From Prosapia bicincta (Eukaryota; Arthropoda; Insecta; Hemiptera; Cercopidae), in NCBI GenBank assembly GCA_036971475.1, contig JBAIZL010000005.1, positions 248,435,823-248,499,822 on the forward strand: a stretch of DNA of 64,000 nt, given 5' to 3'. The notes beneath the pieces were generated by a model. The model did no database searches. It worked only from the letters and a program-made list of their open reading frames with translations, and was not told the origin of the DNA. The translations under genes and the position numbers were made by a program. Shown piece by piece: positions 52,886-63,230 of the stretch. Position 1 is the first letter of the stretch; each line of letters opens with the position of its first letter.

Positions 52886-53794
52886 ATTAATTATAGTTTA
52901 GTCAGTAAATTCCAGACGTTTGCAATTAACTTTATTAGTTATTATTTTTTATTTAACTTTCATTTTTGTTAGTAGTACATTATTATGTACTTTTTCCATT
53001 TGATCGAAAACAAACCTACCTTGACCCGGGTTGTAAGCAGGTCTATGATGACGTAATTGCTCCTTATTCTCAGTACAAGAGGGTGATTGAGTTCATTCCT
53101 TCACCTTCTTCTAGTTTCTGTCGGAGTTGGAAGGCATCATCGCTATTTTCATTTTATTTCCTGCAGCTTTACGTAGATAATACAACCACGCCGTCTGCTT
53201 AACCACTACCGTTCTGCTTTGAGAATAGTCAATCACTAAATTCTTTATCTTTCCTTGAACGTTGAGTTGCAGTGAAGTACCCTCTTCATTATGTGTCCCT
53301 TTATAGTTGTTAATACTTAGAATTCTTCATTTATTTTTGAAAATACCGGGTCATTTGTTATTCTGTCTAACCATGATATCCTCTGATTCTTAAAAGCTTT
53401 CTTCGTTTTTTTTTATTTGAAACAGAAGTTTTCACACGGTAAAATAGGACGGAGAAAATATAACAACTTCACATTCTCACTCTTAGATTTAAACTAATAT
53501 TCAGCAACCATAGGAACCTCTTCATTTTAATAAACTTATGTCTAGATATATCTAAAGTTTGGTATATAGTGTCAGTGATCCTTGCCCCTGGATATTCATA
53601 CGAATCGACTTTCAAATTGTATTTTAAATTTCTTTAAACTAGCATGAACAATGCAGGTATTCTTTAGATATACTAATGAAATATTAAAGCATAGTAGTAA
53701 TAGCACAGAAATTTTAAATTTTTAAAAAAGGAGAAAATAACATCACTTTACAAAAGGACTATACACAAAATATTTAAAAATCTGTTTTTTTTTT
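52886..53794. other. AT-rich non-coding DNA
   Basis: No gene called; a 78-codon frame at 52966-53202 matches nothing I know. Confidence 0.4.
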
Positions 53795-53940
53795 TAATTC
53801 CTTATATTAGCTCACACTCTCTTGATACATATCTTGTACAAATTTTCAATCGTTAATAAAAATACGTTTTTATTCGTTCAATCAAGTTCAAATACATTTT
53901 TTTTCCTATAGTGGATGACAATTGATCTTAATTCACTTTT
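53795..53940 (-). repeat. Dispersed repeat family, copy 3
   Basis: The reverse complement matches copies 1 and 2: ACAATTGAT, GTATTTGAACTTGATTGA, AATAAAAACGTATTT, GATTGAAAATTTGTAC and GAGAGTGTGAGCTAATA. The TA hinge is only a few bases here. It abuts a tRNA-like segment. Confidence 0.72.
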
Positions 53941-53977
53941 TTCAAATATTTATAAAGTAGTTAAATTATAAAAATTT

Positions 53978-54052
53978 TGGGTGCCTAGCCTGATTCGAAC
54001 TGAAAGTCTTCATGTCTGATGGGTAGCGTTTTGGCACTGCGCCAACTTTCGA
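53978..54052 (-). pseudogene. tRNA-like / SINE-head-like sequence
   Basis: On the minus strand TGGCGCAGTGCC resembles a Pol III A box, and GTTCGAATC about 40 bases downstream matches the B-box consensus; both are spaced as in a tRNA. The acceptor ends do not pair (GAAAGTT against AGGCACC) and the anticodon arm is imperfect, so it is not a functional tRNA gene. A tRNA-derived SINE head or a tRNA pseudogene fits best. Confidence 0.5.
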
Positions 54053-55439
54053 ATACGTAGAAAAGTTTCCCAAGCTGTATATGGACGTTTTTCATCCATC
54101 TGGCTTTCGTCAAAACCTCCATTGTACAACCTTAAACTGTTGCCATGGTTACTACACAAATAGTGCTCTAAGGTAACTAAAATAAAATTTTTCTTTAATT
54201 TACTTAAATATTACTTTAAATTTACTTATGACTTGATTTATAAAACAAGTATATATACGTATTATACTACTTTCGAATATAGCTACAAAGTATCCGGTTT
54301 GATAATTCTTTTTTATATATATATAATTTTTAATACTTCACAAGATGAACAACGGTATAAGTGAAACCCAAACGCCTTGTTCTATTCTGCGATGGAAAAA
54401 CTCTTAACGTATTGGAGGCCACTAGGGTTGTAGAAAGGCCAACATATCGTTACTACTAGTTCATCTTTTTTAAATTACGTTTCAGACTGTAACTTTCTTT
54501 CGTTAGTGGTGCCTAATGTAATCATCCCTTACTTCTTACAGGGAATGATCCGTTTTAGAAAGTGTGTTTGACACAACGTTCTAACCCCGATAGACAATAG
54601 ATTTACATCAAACACGTAATCCTGGACTATATTCCTTCATTATATCCTTTATTATAGACTTTTATCTGCCTAACTGTATTTTGTAATATTCACAATCCCT
54701 AGCCATCCTTCGTAAGCGATATTAGTTATTCATAATACCGTAATAGGGAACCCTATTTGACCTTGAGAGACTATAGGTTCGATTATCACGTCAGGTTGCT
54801 TCCAGCCTCTTTTACTTTATCGATAAGGCAATACTAGTTAAATATTTTTCTCTCATAAAAAACATTACAATCAGTGGCTTGTTGCTTCCATCTGTCTTTG
54901 GCGGAGTCGTTACAGTAACAAAATGAATATTCCTTCTTTAAAAAAATTTCCAGTGCAGAGTTTTCCATTCCGACCCTCGTCTTTCCACTATTTGAAAAGG
55001 GAACTGTAAAGCAACACCCTTTGGCTGATTGTCGCTCGTCATTGTAAATACATTTGTGCCGACGTTGTAACGTATGCTATGTTAACACACAGACTTGATG
55101 CAGAGAGAATTTAATCTAAGCAAGAGAACACGATCCACGCGATAGAACTGGTGACTGTTATTAAAAGAGCCTTGTCACTTATATGCAGACAAATTTACCT
55201 AAAGCGAAACGACTTTTCTGCAAGCAAGCTTACGTGGAACTAAAACATTTTATTTGTTTTGTTTAAATATAACCTTACGAGTAACCCTGAAGAGTAATAA
55301 TATTTCTTTGCTTCGTGATATTAAAGACCAATATTTGTAATTAAAAGTTTAAACAGTTTATATTAGGTTTTTTTACTATTTATTAGGAATATACTGTGGT
55401 TGAATTTAATTATAAATACACAAAAACCTCCTAACCACA
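54053..55439. other. AT-rich non-coding DNA
   Basis: No gene or element ends seen. Confidence 0.45.
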
Positions 55440-55454
55440 AACTTTCTTTATTTT

Positions 55455-55500
55455 ACCCACATGTACATTTCAGTTACAAAGTAACCATCCTCAGAGGGAT
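55455..55500 (-). ncRNA. Hammerhead-like ribozyme motif H
   Basis: The minus strand reads CTGAGGA (55494-55488), T, stem GGTTAC/GTAACT around TTT, GAAA (55471-55468) and palindromic ATGTACAT (55468-55461). The following base is G, not allowed at the hammerhead cleavage position, so this copy is probably inactive. CCC before and GGG after can form stem I. Confidence 0.45.
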
Positions 55501-55888
55501 AACATACAAAGACTGTTTTTTTTAACTGTGGTTTATAAAAAGCTTATGTTTTATTATTACATTAATCAAAGACTTGCCAAACTTAATATTAAACTTATTG
55601 AGTTGATTGAAAATTTATATAAATTAGAAACTCATTTCATTAATTAATTAGTTTTAAATCATTAACACCAATCAATAATTATTTCGAACAGTAATAAAAT
55701 AAACGTTTGGATAATAAAACACACGCGTTTATATACATTACTGATGGCACCTAATGAATTTTATAATAATGTATAGAGAATATTATTGTCTTTTCACAAG
55801 TAATTTATCGAGCCTTACAACCCGTTCTCTTTTTAATGACGTATCAAAAGCTAATGACAATACTGTGGTCATACCTGACAGTATAGCT

Positions 55889-56240
55889 CAAGGGTCGGCC
55901 ACCTTTATGTACTTGAGGGCATCATGTTCAACTTATCATAGCTGTAAGGGCCGCAAATACGAAATAACCATGAATTATATTATATTTCCTAATTTTAGAT
56001 CGGTAACGTAGCTGATTATAATGCAGTACAGAAGGTGACTTTAACTAAAGGCTAGTATTGGATTTTAAAAGTAATTTTTTTTTAAATAGGCTACTTATTT
56101 CCTGATAACAGTATGACAATTTTCCGTAAGCTTAAGCTATCCGGACAGCCTAGAATTCGTAAAACCACAAGTGGAGAGGGATGCAGAAAATCATCTCGTG
56201 AGCCTCATGTGGCCCTCGGGCCGTGGGTTGTTGACCCCTT
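55889..56240 (+). mobile_element. hAT-type MITE, family 1, copy 2
   Basis: Ends CAAGGGTCGGCCACC and, reverse-complemented, AAGGGGTCAACAACC, bounded by an exact 8-bp duplication GTATAGCT (55881-55888 and 56241-56248). At 352 bp it carries no transposase and is a shorter relative of 38171-38708. Open frames at 55754-56011 and 56113-56340 run across its borders and are not called. Confidence 0.85.
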
Positions 56241-56248
56241 GTATAGCT

Positions 56249-56611
56249 GGTCACACGTAAACTCACGTGCGATCAAGAAAGGCAAGTATAAACTGGGGGA
56301 AGTGTATAGGAAGCAAAAGACCGTTCTACAGACATTATAATATGAGGTTTAGTATTTATATTACGACAATGTAGATTTGACAAGGTCGAAAGGCCACTCT
56401 AAGTATTATTTTATTTAATATGTCATATTAACCAGATCATTTACATAAGTTTTGAAAAAGTTTATTTATATCAGTTTTCTAAACGACCCCAAAGCCCGCA
56501 ATTTCTTAGTGATAACATTTGATACAACACTCACTACGAGAACCAATGTTTTTGAATAAGGCTAGTAAAGGTGTTTTCTATCGATCAATTGCTTACCACC
56601 TAACGTTTTTT
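56249..56611. other. AT-rich non-coding DNA
   Basis: No gene or element recognised. Confidence 0.45.
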
Positions 56612-56613
56612 CT

Positions 56614-56683
<70 letters not shown>

Positions 56684-56696
56684 CATATATATATAC

Positions 56697-56742
<46 letters not shown>

Positions 56743-56765
56743 ATATATATGTATATATATGTATA

Positions 56766-56813
<48 letters not shown>
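56612..56813. repeat. (TA)n array with GTATA/CATA variants
   Basis: About 200 bp of TA with interspersed C and G changes giving ATACATATAT and ATGTATATAT blocks. Confidence 0.95.
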
Positions 56814-56818
<5 letters not shown>

Positions 56819-57951
56819 GCTTCTTAGATTTCTCTTATCAACAAAACGAAAATGAAACAATGTATTTGCCCATAAAACCAGAGGATTTTGTTAATGGTTA
56901 CTTTTGGCCTTTATTATTACTATCGACCATTTTTCCAACAAAAAGGTTTGGGGAGTTGTCTTCAGTTTAAAAACAATCAGGTTTATTTTCTTTCCTAGAT
57001 CAGTTGCTTCTTTCCGAGAACGTTATTTTCCAAACATCGGATACTCTGTTGTGGAGGAAATGTAGTAGATAATCGATTTACAGACGAATTATTGAAATAA
57101 AGTAAATCACACTTGCTGGTTTTGAGTAATTTAAAACAAATTAAAATATTTTGTACGCCTTAGTTTTAAAAGACGAACTTTTACGTCTGAAGGTTTAGAC
57201 GTATTGATTACAGGTTTTGGATGTAGGCTACTGTGTTCTGCAACTACACCGTTCTGTTTTGTACAACAAAATAAATAATTATCATACTCGTGTGTAGGAA
57301 CGTGAGCTTCACTTATGGAACCCTGCCCCATTGCTTTCAAGGAACATCAATAGTTATAACAAAATGGAAGGAGTGACACAAGGAAAATCAAACTGATCTC
57401 TAACTCTTTACTGTTTAAAAGTTACAGTGAATATTGTTTAAATTTTTTAAGAATGGGGTTAATCTGAAACGCTTTAACATAGAAAAATGTTGCGAAAATG
57501 TTTCTCGAATATGTACAAATGTTTCAGTACAGACCTATGCATTCGTAATTTTGTGTTTTAGTACTGGAAAAGCTATATATACAATTGGTTCTGATTGAGT
57601 GCGGTGACCTGTCCAGATCTTATATTAAAGTCTTTAACAACATCCCCTCTTTGGTGATTACTAAGCGAGTCACCGTTTTATGTAAGTTTCGTGGGGGCAA
57701 AGATTTCAATGCGTTAAAGGACGGTCTTATCTTGCACTTCGATTGAAGCATCTATAAAAAGCGTGGAAGTGGAGAATATTGCGAAATATAGTATTTGCAT
57801 CTACTATAACGCCTATCTTGTTAGGCCTTGTAAATTGCCCCCTTGCATTCAAATTGAGCAAATTAGCACAAGAGAATTAAGGAATTGCGCATCTCCAATA
57901 ATTAATACATATCTAACCATATAGAATCTCTTATTTACATAATTCTGGGAT
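56814..57951. other. AT-rich non-coding DNA
   Basis: No gene supported; the 69-codon minus-strand frame at 57131-57340 is unrecognised. Confidence 0.4.
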
Positions 57952-58032
57952 ATTATTATTATTATACCTATAGTTATTAATATTATTATTATTGTTATTA
58001 TTATTATTAATATTATTATTATTATTATTAAT
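57952..58032. repeat. (TTA)n array at the 5' side of the R1 element
   Basis: Imperfect ATT/TTA trinucleotides ending exactly where the GC-richer retrotransposon begins. The same kind of array resumes after the poly(A) at 63130. Confidence 0.93.
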
Positions 58033-58212
58033 AACTCCGCTACGCCGGTCCCAAGCCCGGGGCCTCATCCTACGATGAGGAAGGAGGAGGGATAGAGGAG
58101 TAACACCTCTCTAAAAAACCTTGGTTTAGCTGGCCCGGCTGATAGTACCTCGTGAGGGCTCCTTGTACAGGGTTACAGTACTAGGGAAAGGCACCCCGAA
58201 AACAAACCAAAG

Positions 58213-59886
58213 ATGGAAGTTGTAGATGAAACCAAACCTACGGTGCAGGGGGTCGGATCCCCAGTACCGGCGACCGTCGGGAGTGAGCAAGCAGGCTCCG
58301 GGTCGTCGTCAGCCAGCGCCTGCAAGAAACATACCTCGGGGATGGAACACTTGGTCCCCGTGGATGAAAATGTGACAAGTGGGGGGGAAAGAGATCCTTT
58401 CTCTAGGAGCTCCAGGGTTCAGAGGACACCACCGTCAGCTCCCAAACCACCTGAAATTAGGAGAAGCGACCCAAAGATTGGCAGGAAAAAAAGTGATGCC
58501 TCTCCATTGGTTACGCAAGGGAGAAAAAATGGAAGTGCGGGAACTGGAACACCGGGTAACGCAATAGCAGAAAGCTCTCAGCAGATATCTCCTCAAGAGA
58601 AGCAGCTGCAAAAAATTGCCCGAGAGGAAGCAGAGCACTTCAAAAAATGCCGAGCCGTACTAAGCAAAATGAAGGCTGCTATAGGCAGACAAAAAAACGT
58701 CAGCATTGACATTAAATCTGGAATTATGGAGCTCGAAGATCTAGTAGACGGGCTAAGCTACTTAAAGAGATCACGGGAGAGGGCTGAATTCTTCCTAAAA
58801 GAAGAAGAGGCACAAAATGATAATTCTCCATACACAGGGGAAGGAAAGAAAAGAGTGGCTTCGAGTCCCCTTCAACAGGGCCTAGGGAAAAAACACAGAG
58901 AAGGAGTAAGACAAGAAGATGGCCCCTCGAGAGTAGATGGCACAAGGCCTAAGAACTCTACAGAGTCCACCCCCATCACAAGGGCTACTAATGAGAATCC
59001 TTCTTCTCATAAAGAGAATGAGAATGGCGGCCAGTGGACGGTAGTTCAAACCCGCAAACACGTTGCAGCTAGAAGGCAGAATCAGTTGGAACTGGACATG
59101 GAATCCAATCTAATGACTCCAGGTCAAATAAGAAGGAAGAAAGTAAGAAATAAACCACGCTCAGAGGCAGTACTTATTAAGCCTGTCAGTGGGAAATCTT
59201 TTGCAGATGTTTTACGCGTCTTCCACGACAAGGTAAAGCCTGAGGACTTAAATGCGGGCATAAAATCCATAAGGAAAACGAGAGCAGGGGATGTCCTCTT
59301 TGAGATGTCTGGCAGGGCGGAAAATATCGATGAATTCAACAAAACTATAACAGATGCAATTGGGGAAGTAGGGAATATACAACACCTAGTCCCGAAGGTA
59401 ACAATAGAGATTAGAGACCTAGACTCAATGACAGAAGAGAAGGACGTAAAGGAAGCCCTCGCTCGTAATTTACTAAATAGCAATGACGAACGCAAGATTT
59501 ACGTAACAGCAGCAAATGATAGAGGGCAGAAGATGGCTATTGTTGTTTTAAGCGAGGCAGAATCAGGCATTCTTTTAAAGAATAATAGGATTAAAATTGG
59601 CTATGTCAGCTGTAGAATCAGGTTGAGGATTGAGGTAACACGTTGCTGGAAGTGTCTCGGCTATGGGCATAAGACTGGAAAATGCAACGGACCTGATAGG
59701 CAAGGTTTATGTTTTAAATGTGGCAACAGCGAACATCAGGTCAAAGACTGTCAGCAGGAACCTTATTGCATGCTGTGCGCGGATATGAATCTGGATGTGG
59801 ACAAGACAAAACACGTCTCCGGATCTGGGAAATGTATAGTGTTCCGCCAAGCGTTGGAAGCCGAAAAACTAAAAAAGAATGGCTAG
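58213..59886 (+). CDS. R1-clade ORF1 protein (Gag-like RNA-binding protein, 557 aa)
   Basis: Nucleic-acid-binding partner that packages the element RNA with the ORF2 enzyme. It begins at the first ATG after the 5' UTR. The N-terminal 250 residues are low-complexity, rich in Ser, Lys and Glu, with a short helical, coiled-coil-like stretch (about residues 130-200: EEAEHFKKCRAVLSKMKAAI onward). The central region (about 310-470) has the fold-like pattern of R1/TRAS ORF1 (SFADVLRVF, RAGDVLFEM). Three zinc knuckles close the protein: CWKCLGYGHKTGKC (478-491), CFKCGNSEHQVKDC (500-513) and a longer one, C-X2-C-X14-H-X5-C (519-541). The last codons overlap ORF2 by eight bases (ATGGCTAG). The family identity is clear; the function is inferred from the family. 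Confidence 0.92.
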   Translation: MEVVDETKPTVQGVGSPVPATVGSEQAGSGSSSASACKKHTSGMEHLVPVDENVTSGGERDPFSRSSRVQRTPPSAPKPPEIRRSDPKIGRKKSDASPLVTQGRKNGSAGTGTPGNAIAESSQQISPQEKQLQKIAREEAEHFKKCRAVLSKMKAAIGRQKNVSIDIKSGIMELEDLVDGLSYLKRSRERAEFFLKEEEAQNDNSPYTGEGKKRVASSPLQQGLGKKHREGVRQEDGPSRVDGTRPKNSTESTPITRATNENPSSHKENENGGQWTVVQTRKHVAARRQNQLELDMESNLMTPGQIRRKKVRNKPRSEAVLIKPVSGKSFADVLRVFHDKVKPEDLNAGIKSIRKTRAGDVLFEMSGRAENIDEFNKTITDAIGEVGNIQHLVPKVTIEIRDLDSMTEEKDVKEALARNLLNSNDERKIYVTAANDRGQKMAIVVLSEAESGILLKNNRIKIGYVSCRIRLRIEVTRCWKCLGYGHKTGKCNGPDRQGLCFKCGNSEHQVKDCQQEPYCMLCADMNLDVDKTKHVSGSGKCIVFRQALEAEKLKKNG

Positions 59887-62800
59887 ACGGATTATCCAAG
59901 GAAATCTGGGCAGAGGGAGACTGGCTAATGATCTTCTTTCGCAACTTCGATTGGAACATAAGGCTGACATTATAATAATAAGTGAGCAGTATAAGGACTT
60001 GGCATCACCTACGTGGTTTTCGGACAGCTTGGGAACCGCAGCTATTTGGATACCTGAAGGGAATCTTGCCATTGATAGTCATGGCTCTGGTAACGGCTAT
60101 GTATGGGTTAAAAGCAACAATGTTACATACGTCAGCGTGTACCTAACTCCCAATGAGTCCATCGGAGACTTCCGCCAAAAGATGGACCAGCTAGAGGACG
60201 GACTACAGGCAATGGAAGGTAACATCATTGTTGGAGGAGATTTCAACGCGAGGGCTACAGAATGGGGGGCAGATATAACTAACTCTAGAGGCAAACGCGT
60301 GACCGAAATGGCATCAAGACAGGGACTCGTCATCCTTAACACAGGTAACACGACTACCTTCCGGCGACCAGGATATAGAGGTAGTATTATCGATATTACC
60401 TTAGCTTCAGAGACTTTAGTCCCTAGAATTCAGGACTGGGTAGTTATGGAGGACTACACGGCGAGCTATCACCAGTATATCTCAATCAGCATCAACCCTG
60501 AGAAATCAAAGAGACGGCTGAAAACACTGAGAAGAAGCAGGTGGAATGTCGCCCGTATGGACCAAGACAGATTCTCGGAGGTCCTGCAGGGTTCCCAATT
60601 GGATGCCATGGAAATGGGTCAAACAACAAAAAGGCACAGGCACGCTGAAGCTGTAGTAGACGCAACAATGAACATCATTCAAAGAGCCTGCAAGGTGGCT
60701 ATCCCACAAAAGCGATTCCCTACAGGAAATAGAAATCCAGTATATTGGTGGACTGAGGAGATAGCTATATTAAGGAGAAAGTGTCTTAGAACGAGACGCT
60801 TAGCTCAACGAGCAAGGCGAAGGGGACAGGGTGTGGCCTATGAAGAGACACTGGAATGCAAGACGGCAAAGAGTGAACTCCGTAGAGCAATTAGAGAGAG
60901 CCAAAGGCGATGCTGGGAAGACCTTCGGGAAGATCTAAATAGTGACCCCTGGGGCCTGGGATATAAGCTGGTAATGAAAAAGCTAAATTCATTCACTCCA
61001 AGAGGACCTTTGAATGCGGCACAGATGAAAACTATAGTAGATGGTTTGTTCCCTTCTCACCCTGTCGGTCAGATTTTAAAGAGGAAAACCGGAGGGAAAG
61101 TTTTCCCGCTCTTCACAGAGAAAGAACTATGGACAGCAGCCAACTCCCTCCAAAATAACAAGGCTCCGGGACCGGATGGAATCCCTTCGGAGGTCCTTAA
61201 AGCCGTAGTGAGAACTCACCCGCACGTATTACTCAACATGTACAACCACTGCCTGAAAACTGGCGTATTTAGTGCCCGTTGGAAGGTAGCAAGATTGGTC
61301 CTGATTAACAAAGGCAAGGGGAACTTAGATTCTCCGTCTTCATACAGACCGCTGTGCATGTTGGATGCGGCTGGAAAATTGCTAGAAAAACTTATTAGGC
61401 CACGGCTGCTTTCGGCCTTCCGCGATGCAGGGGATCTTTCTGAGAGACAGTTTGGCTTTAGGAAGGGCAAGTCAACTATTGATGCTATTAGAACCGTAGT
61501 TGATGCTGCTAAAATAGTCGAGGTAGGTAACCACTTTTCAAGACCTGTGTGCCTTCTGGTTACCCTTGATGTACATAATGCCTTCAACACAGCGAGATGG
61601 AAAGACATACTGTATGCCCTGGAGAAGACATTCGCTCTGCCTGAGTACCTCCTACGGATAGTACGAGACTACCTTAACAACCGGTATCTGATATACGAGA
61701 CTTCAGATGGACCTAGAAGGAAGAGAGTAACAGCAGGAGCAGCTCAAGGCTCCATTCTTGGCCCGGACCTCTGGAATGCAAATTACGACAGCATTTTGCG
61801 TATAACAATGCCAGATGGAACTTTCCTGGTGGGATACGCAGACGACATTGCTGCGATCATTATAGCGAGAAACCAAGAGCTCGCCCAATTGCGACTGGCC
61901 CAAGTAATGCGTCGTGTTAACAGCTGGATGATGGAGCATGGTCTACGCTTGGCTCTGGAAAAAACTGAGATTCTTCTGATATCCAAGAGACACCTTACTC
62001 CTAGCCCTGAGATGCTTGTGGGAGAGGAAAAAATAGCGGTTAAAAATGCCATTAGGTACTTAGGTATCATGATTGATAGGAAGCTGAGCTTTCAAAATCA
62101 TGTTAAATGCGCAGCTGAGAAAGCGATCAGAGTCACAACAGCTATGAGTAGGCTTCTGGCTAATGTTAGGGGCCCTACACAGAGCAGACGCCGTCTTCTG
62201 ATATCCGTGGCGCAATCTATAATGCTGTACGGAGCGGAAATTTGGGCAGGTGCCCTCAAAACCGAGAGAAATAGAAGATGGATGGCCTCAGTGCAGAGAA
62301 AAGGGGCACTAAGAGTGGCGTGTTCTTATCGAACGGTCTCGGAATCGGCCGCTCTAGTAGTGGCGGGAATAATTCCTATTGATCTGCTGGCGCTAGAAAA
62401 GAAGACCATTGCGGAGCGACGAAAAAATACGGACGATAGGGAAAACCAAAAGGAAGCGAGAAGAACGACGATGACCAAGTGGCAGGAAGGATGGTCTGCA
62501 GACCCCACCGGAAGATGGACAGCCAGACTAATCAAAAACCTATCCAGTTGGACTAACAGGCAGCATGGAGAGGTAAACTTCTACACTACACAGTTCTTGA
62601 CAGGACACGGTTGCTTTCGGACCTATTTATATAAAATGGGAAAGGTGAACAATCCAAATTGCTCCCATTGTGGGGAAGGGTCACCCGATAACCCCGAACA
62701 CACCTTCTTTGTGTGCAGAAGATGGCAATCTGAGAGAACAACGCTGGAAAGCAACGTCGGGCCAATAGACCCGGACAACATAGTGGGCAAGATGCTGTGG

Positions 62801-62893
62801 AGTGCATCCAACTGGACGGAGATAGCGACATATATCGAGAGCATACTACGGAGTAAAATGAGACAAGAAGATGGTCGAGGTCAAGATCAGTGA
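59879..62893 (+). CDS. R1-clade ORF2 protein (endonuclease-reverse transcriptase, 1004 aa)
   Basis: Cuts the target DNA and copies the element RNA by target-primed reverse transcription. The APE endonuclease covers about residues 1-215: QGNLGRG (7-13), SEQY with the catalytic Glu (36), GGDFNARATEWG (119-130, Asp121/Asn123), SIIDITLAS (Asp172) and SYHQYI (His198). Where the family normally has Ser-Asp-His this copy has Ser-Tyr-His. The RT spans about 400-700: APGPDGIPSEVLK, RPLCMLDAAGKLLEKL, QFGFRKGKSTIDA, LDVHNAFN (Asp564), AAQGSILGP and YADD (653-656). A C-terminal CCHC knuckle, C-X2-C-X9-H-X4-C, lies near residue 930. Translation probably starts at the ATG overlapping the ORF1 stop, by reinitiation or coupling. 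The ORF is full length with no breaks. Confidence 0.94.
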   Translation: MARRIIQGNLGRGRLANDLLSQLRLEHKADIIIISEQYKDLASPTWFSDSLGTAAIWIPEGNLAIDSHGSGNGYVWVKSNNVTYVSVYLTPNESIGDFRQKMDQLEDGLQAMEGNIIVGGDFNARATEWGADITNSRGKRVTEMASRQGLVILNTGNTTTFRRPGYRGSIIDITLASETLVPRIQDWVVMEDYTASYHQYISISINPEKSKRRLKTLRRSRWNVARMDQDRFSEVLQGSQLDAMEMGQTTKRHRHAEAVVDATMNIIQRACKVAIPQKRFPTGNRNPVYWWTEEIAILRRKCLRTRRLAQRARRRGQGVAYEETLECKTAKSELRRAIRESQRRCWEDLREDLNSDPWGLGYKLVMKKLNSFTPRGPLNAAQMKTIVDGLFPSHPVGQILKRKTGGKVFPLFTEKELWTAANSLQNNKAPGPDGIPSEVLKAVVRTHPHVLLNMYNHCLKTGVFSARWKVARLVLINKGKGNLDSPSSYRPLCMLDAAGKLLEKLIRPRLLSAFRDAGDLSERQFGFRKGKSTIDAIRTVVDAAKIVEVGNHFSRPVCLLVTLDVHNAFNTARWKDILYALEKTFALPEYLLRIVRDYLNNRYLIYETSDGPRRKRVTAGAAQGSILGPDLWNANYDSILRITMPDGTFLVGYADDIAAIIIARNQELAQLRLAQVMRRVNSWMMEHGLRLALEKTEILLISKRHLTPSPEMLVGEEKIAVKNAIRYLGIMIDRKLSFQNHVKCAAEKAIRVTTAMSRLLANVRGPTQSRRRLLISVAQSIMLYGAEIWAGALKTERNRRWMASVQRKGALRVACSYRTVSESAALVVAGIIPIDLLALEKKTIAERRKNTDDRENQKEARRTTMTKWQEGWSADPTGRWTARLIKNLSSWTNRQHGEVNFYTTQFLTGHGCFRTYLYKMGKVNNPNCSHCGEGSPDNPEHTFFVCRRWQSERTTLESNVGPIDPDNIVGKMLWSASNWTEIATYIESILRSKMRQEDGRGQDQ

Positions 62894-63129
62894 TCAGGCC
62901 AAATACACTCATTTTCAGAAATAGAAACCACTGGGGTTAATAAAGGGCCCTCTGACCAGGAAGAATGCTAATACAGTGATACCCTGGTCAGATCTACAAA
63001 GGGCCGGAAAGGAGGAAGGGTTTAGTGGGTATTCGCCAGGAGTCCCACACACCAGGTCTGTCAGGGCAGACTTGATGGTGCGTAAATGCATTCCAACCTC
63101 CAAAGAAAAAAAAAAAAAAAAAAAAAAAA
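62894..63129 (+). other. 3' UTR and poly(A) tail of the R1-clade element
   Basis: About 210 bp of non-coding sequence ends in a run of A (63106-63129), directly followed by (TTA)n. This is the usual 3' junction of target-primed reverse transcription. Confidence 0.85.
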
Positions 63130-63156
63130 TTATTATTATTAATATTATTATTAATA

Positions 63157-63212
<56 letters not shown>

Positions 63213-63230
63213 AATATTTATGTTGTTGTT
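63130..63230. repeat. (TTA)n array at the 3' side of the R1 element
   Basis: TTA/ATT trinucleotides, with a few TTAA changes, following the poly(A), then a GTTGTT stretch. Confidence 0.95.

Larger units (their letters stand above)
58033..63129 (+). mobile_element. R1-clade non-LTR retrotransposon, apparently full length
   Basis: The element has a 180-bp 5' UTR starting near ACTCCGCTACGCCGGTCCC, two open and overlapping ORFs, a 3' UTR of about 210 bp and a 24-A tail (63106-63129). It is clearly less AT-rich than its surroundings. ORF organisation, three CCHC knuckles in ORF1, an N-terminal APE endonuclease and a C-terminal CCHC in ORF2 match the R1 clade. Both ORFs are free of stops, suggesting recent insertion. 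Both sides are (TTA)n repeat. Confidence 0.92.

Noticed and set aside
59124..62912. Minus-strand open frames within the R1 element
   Set aside because: All are shadows of ORF1 and ORF2; no start context or domain.
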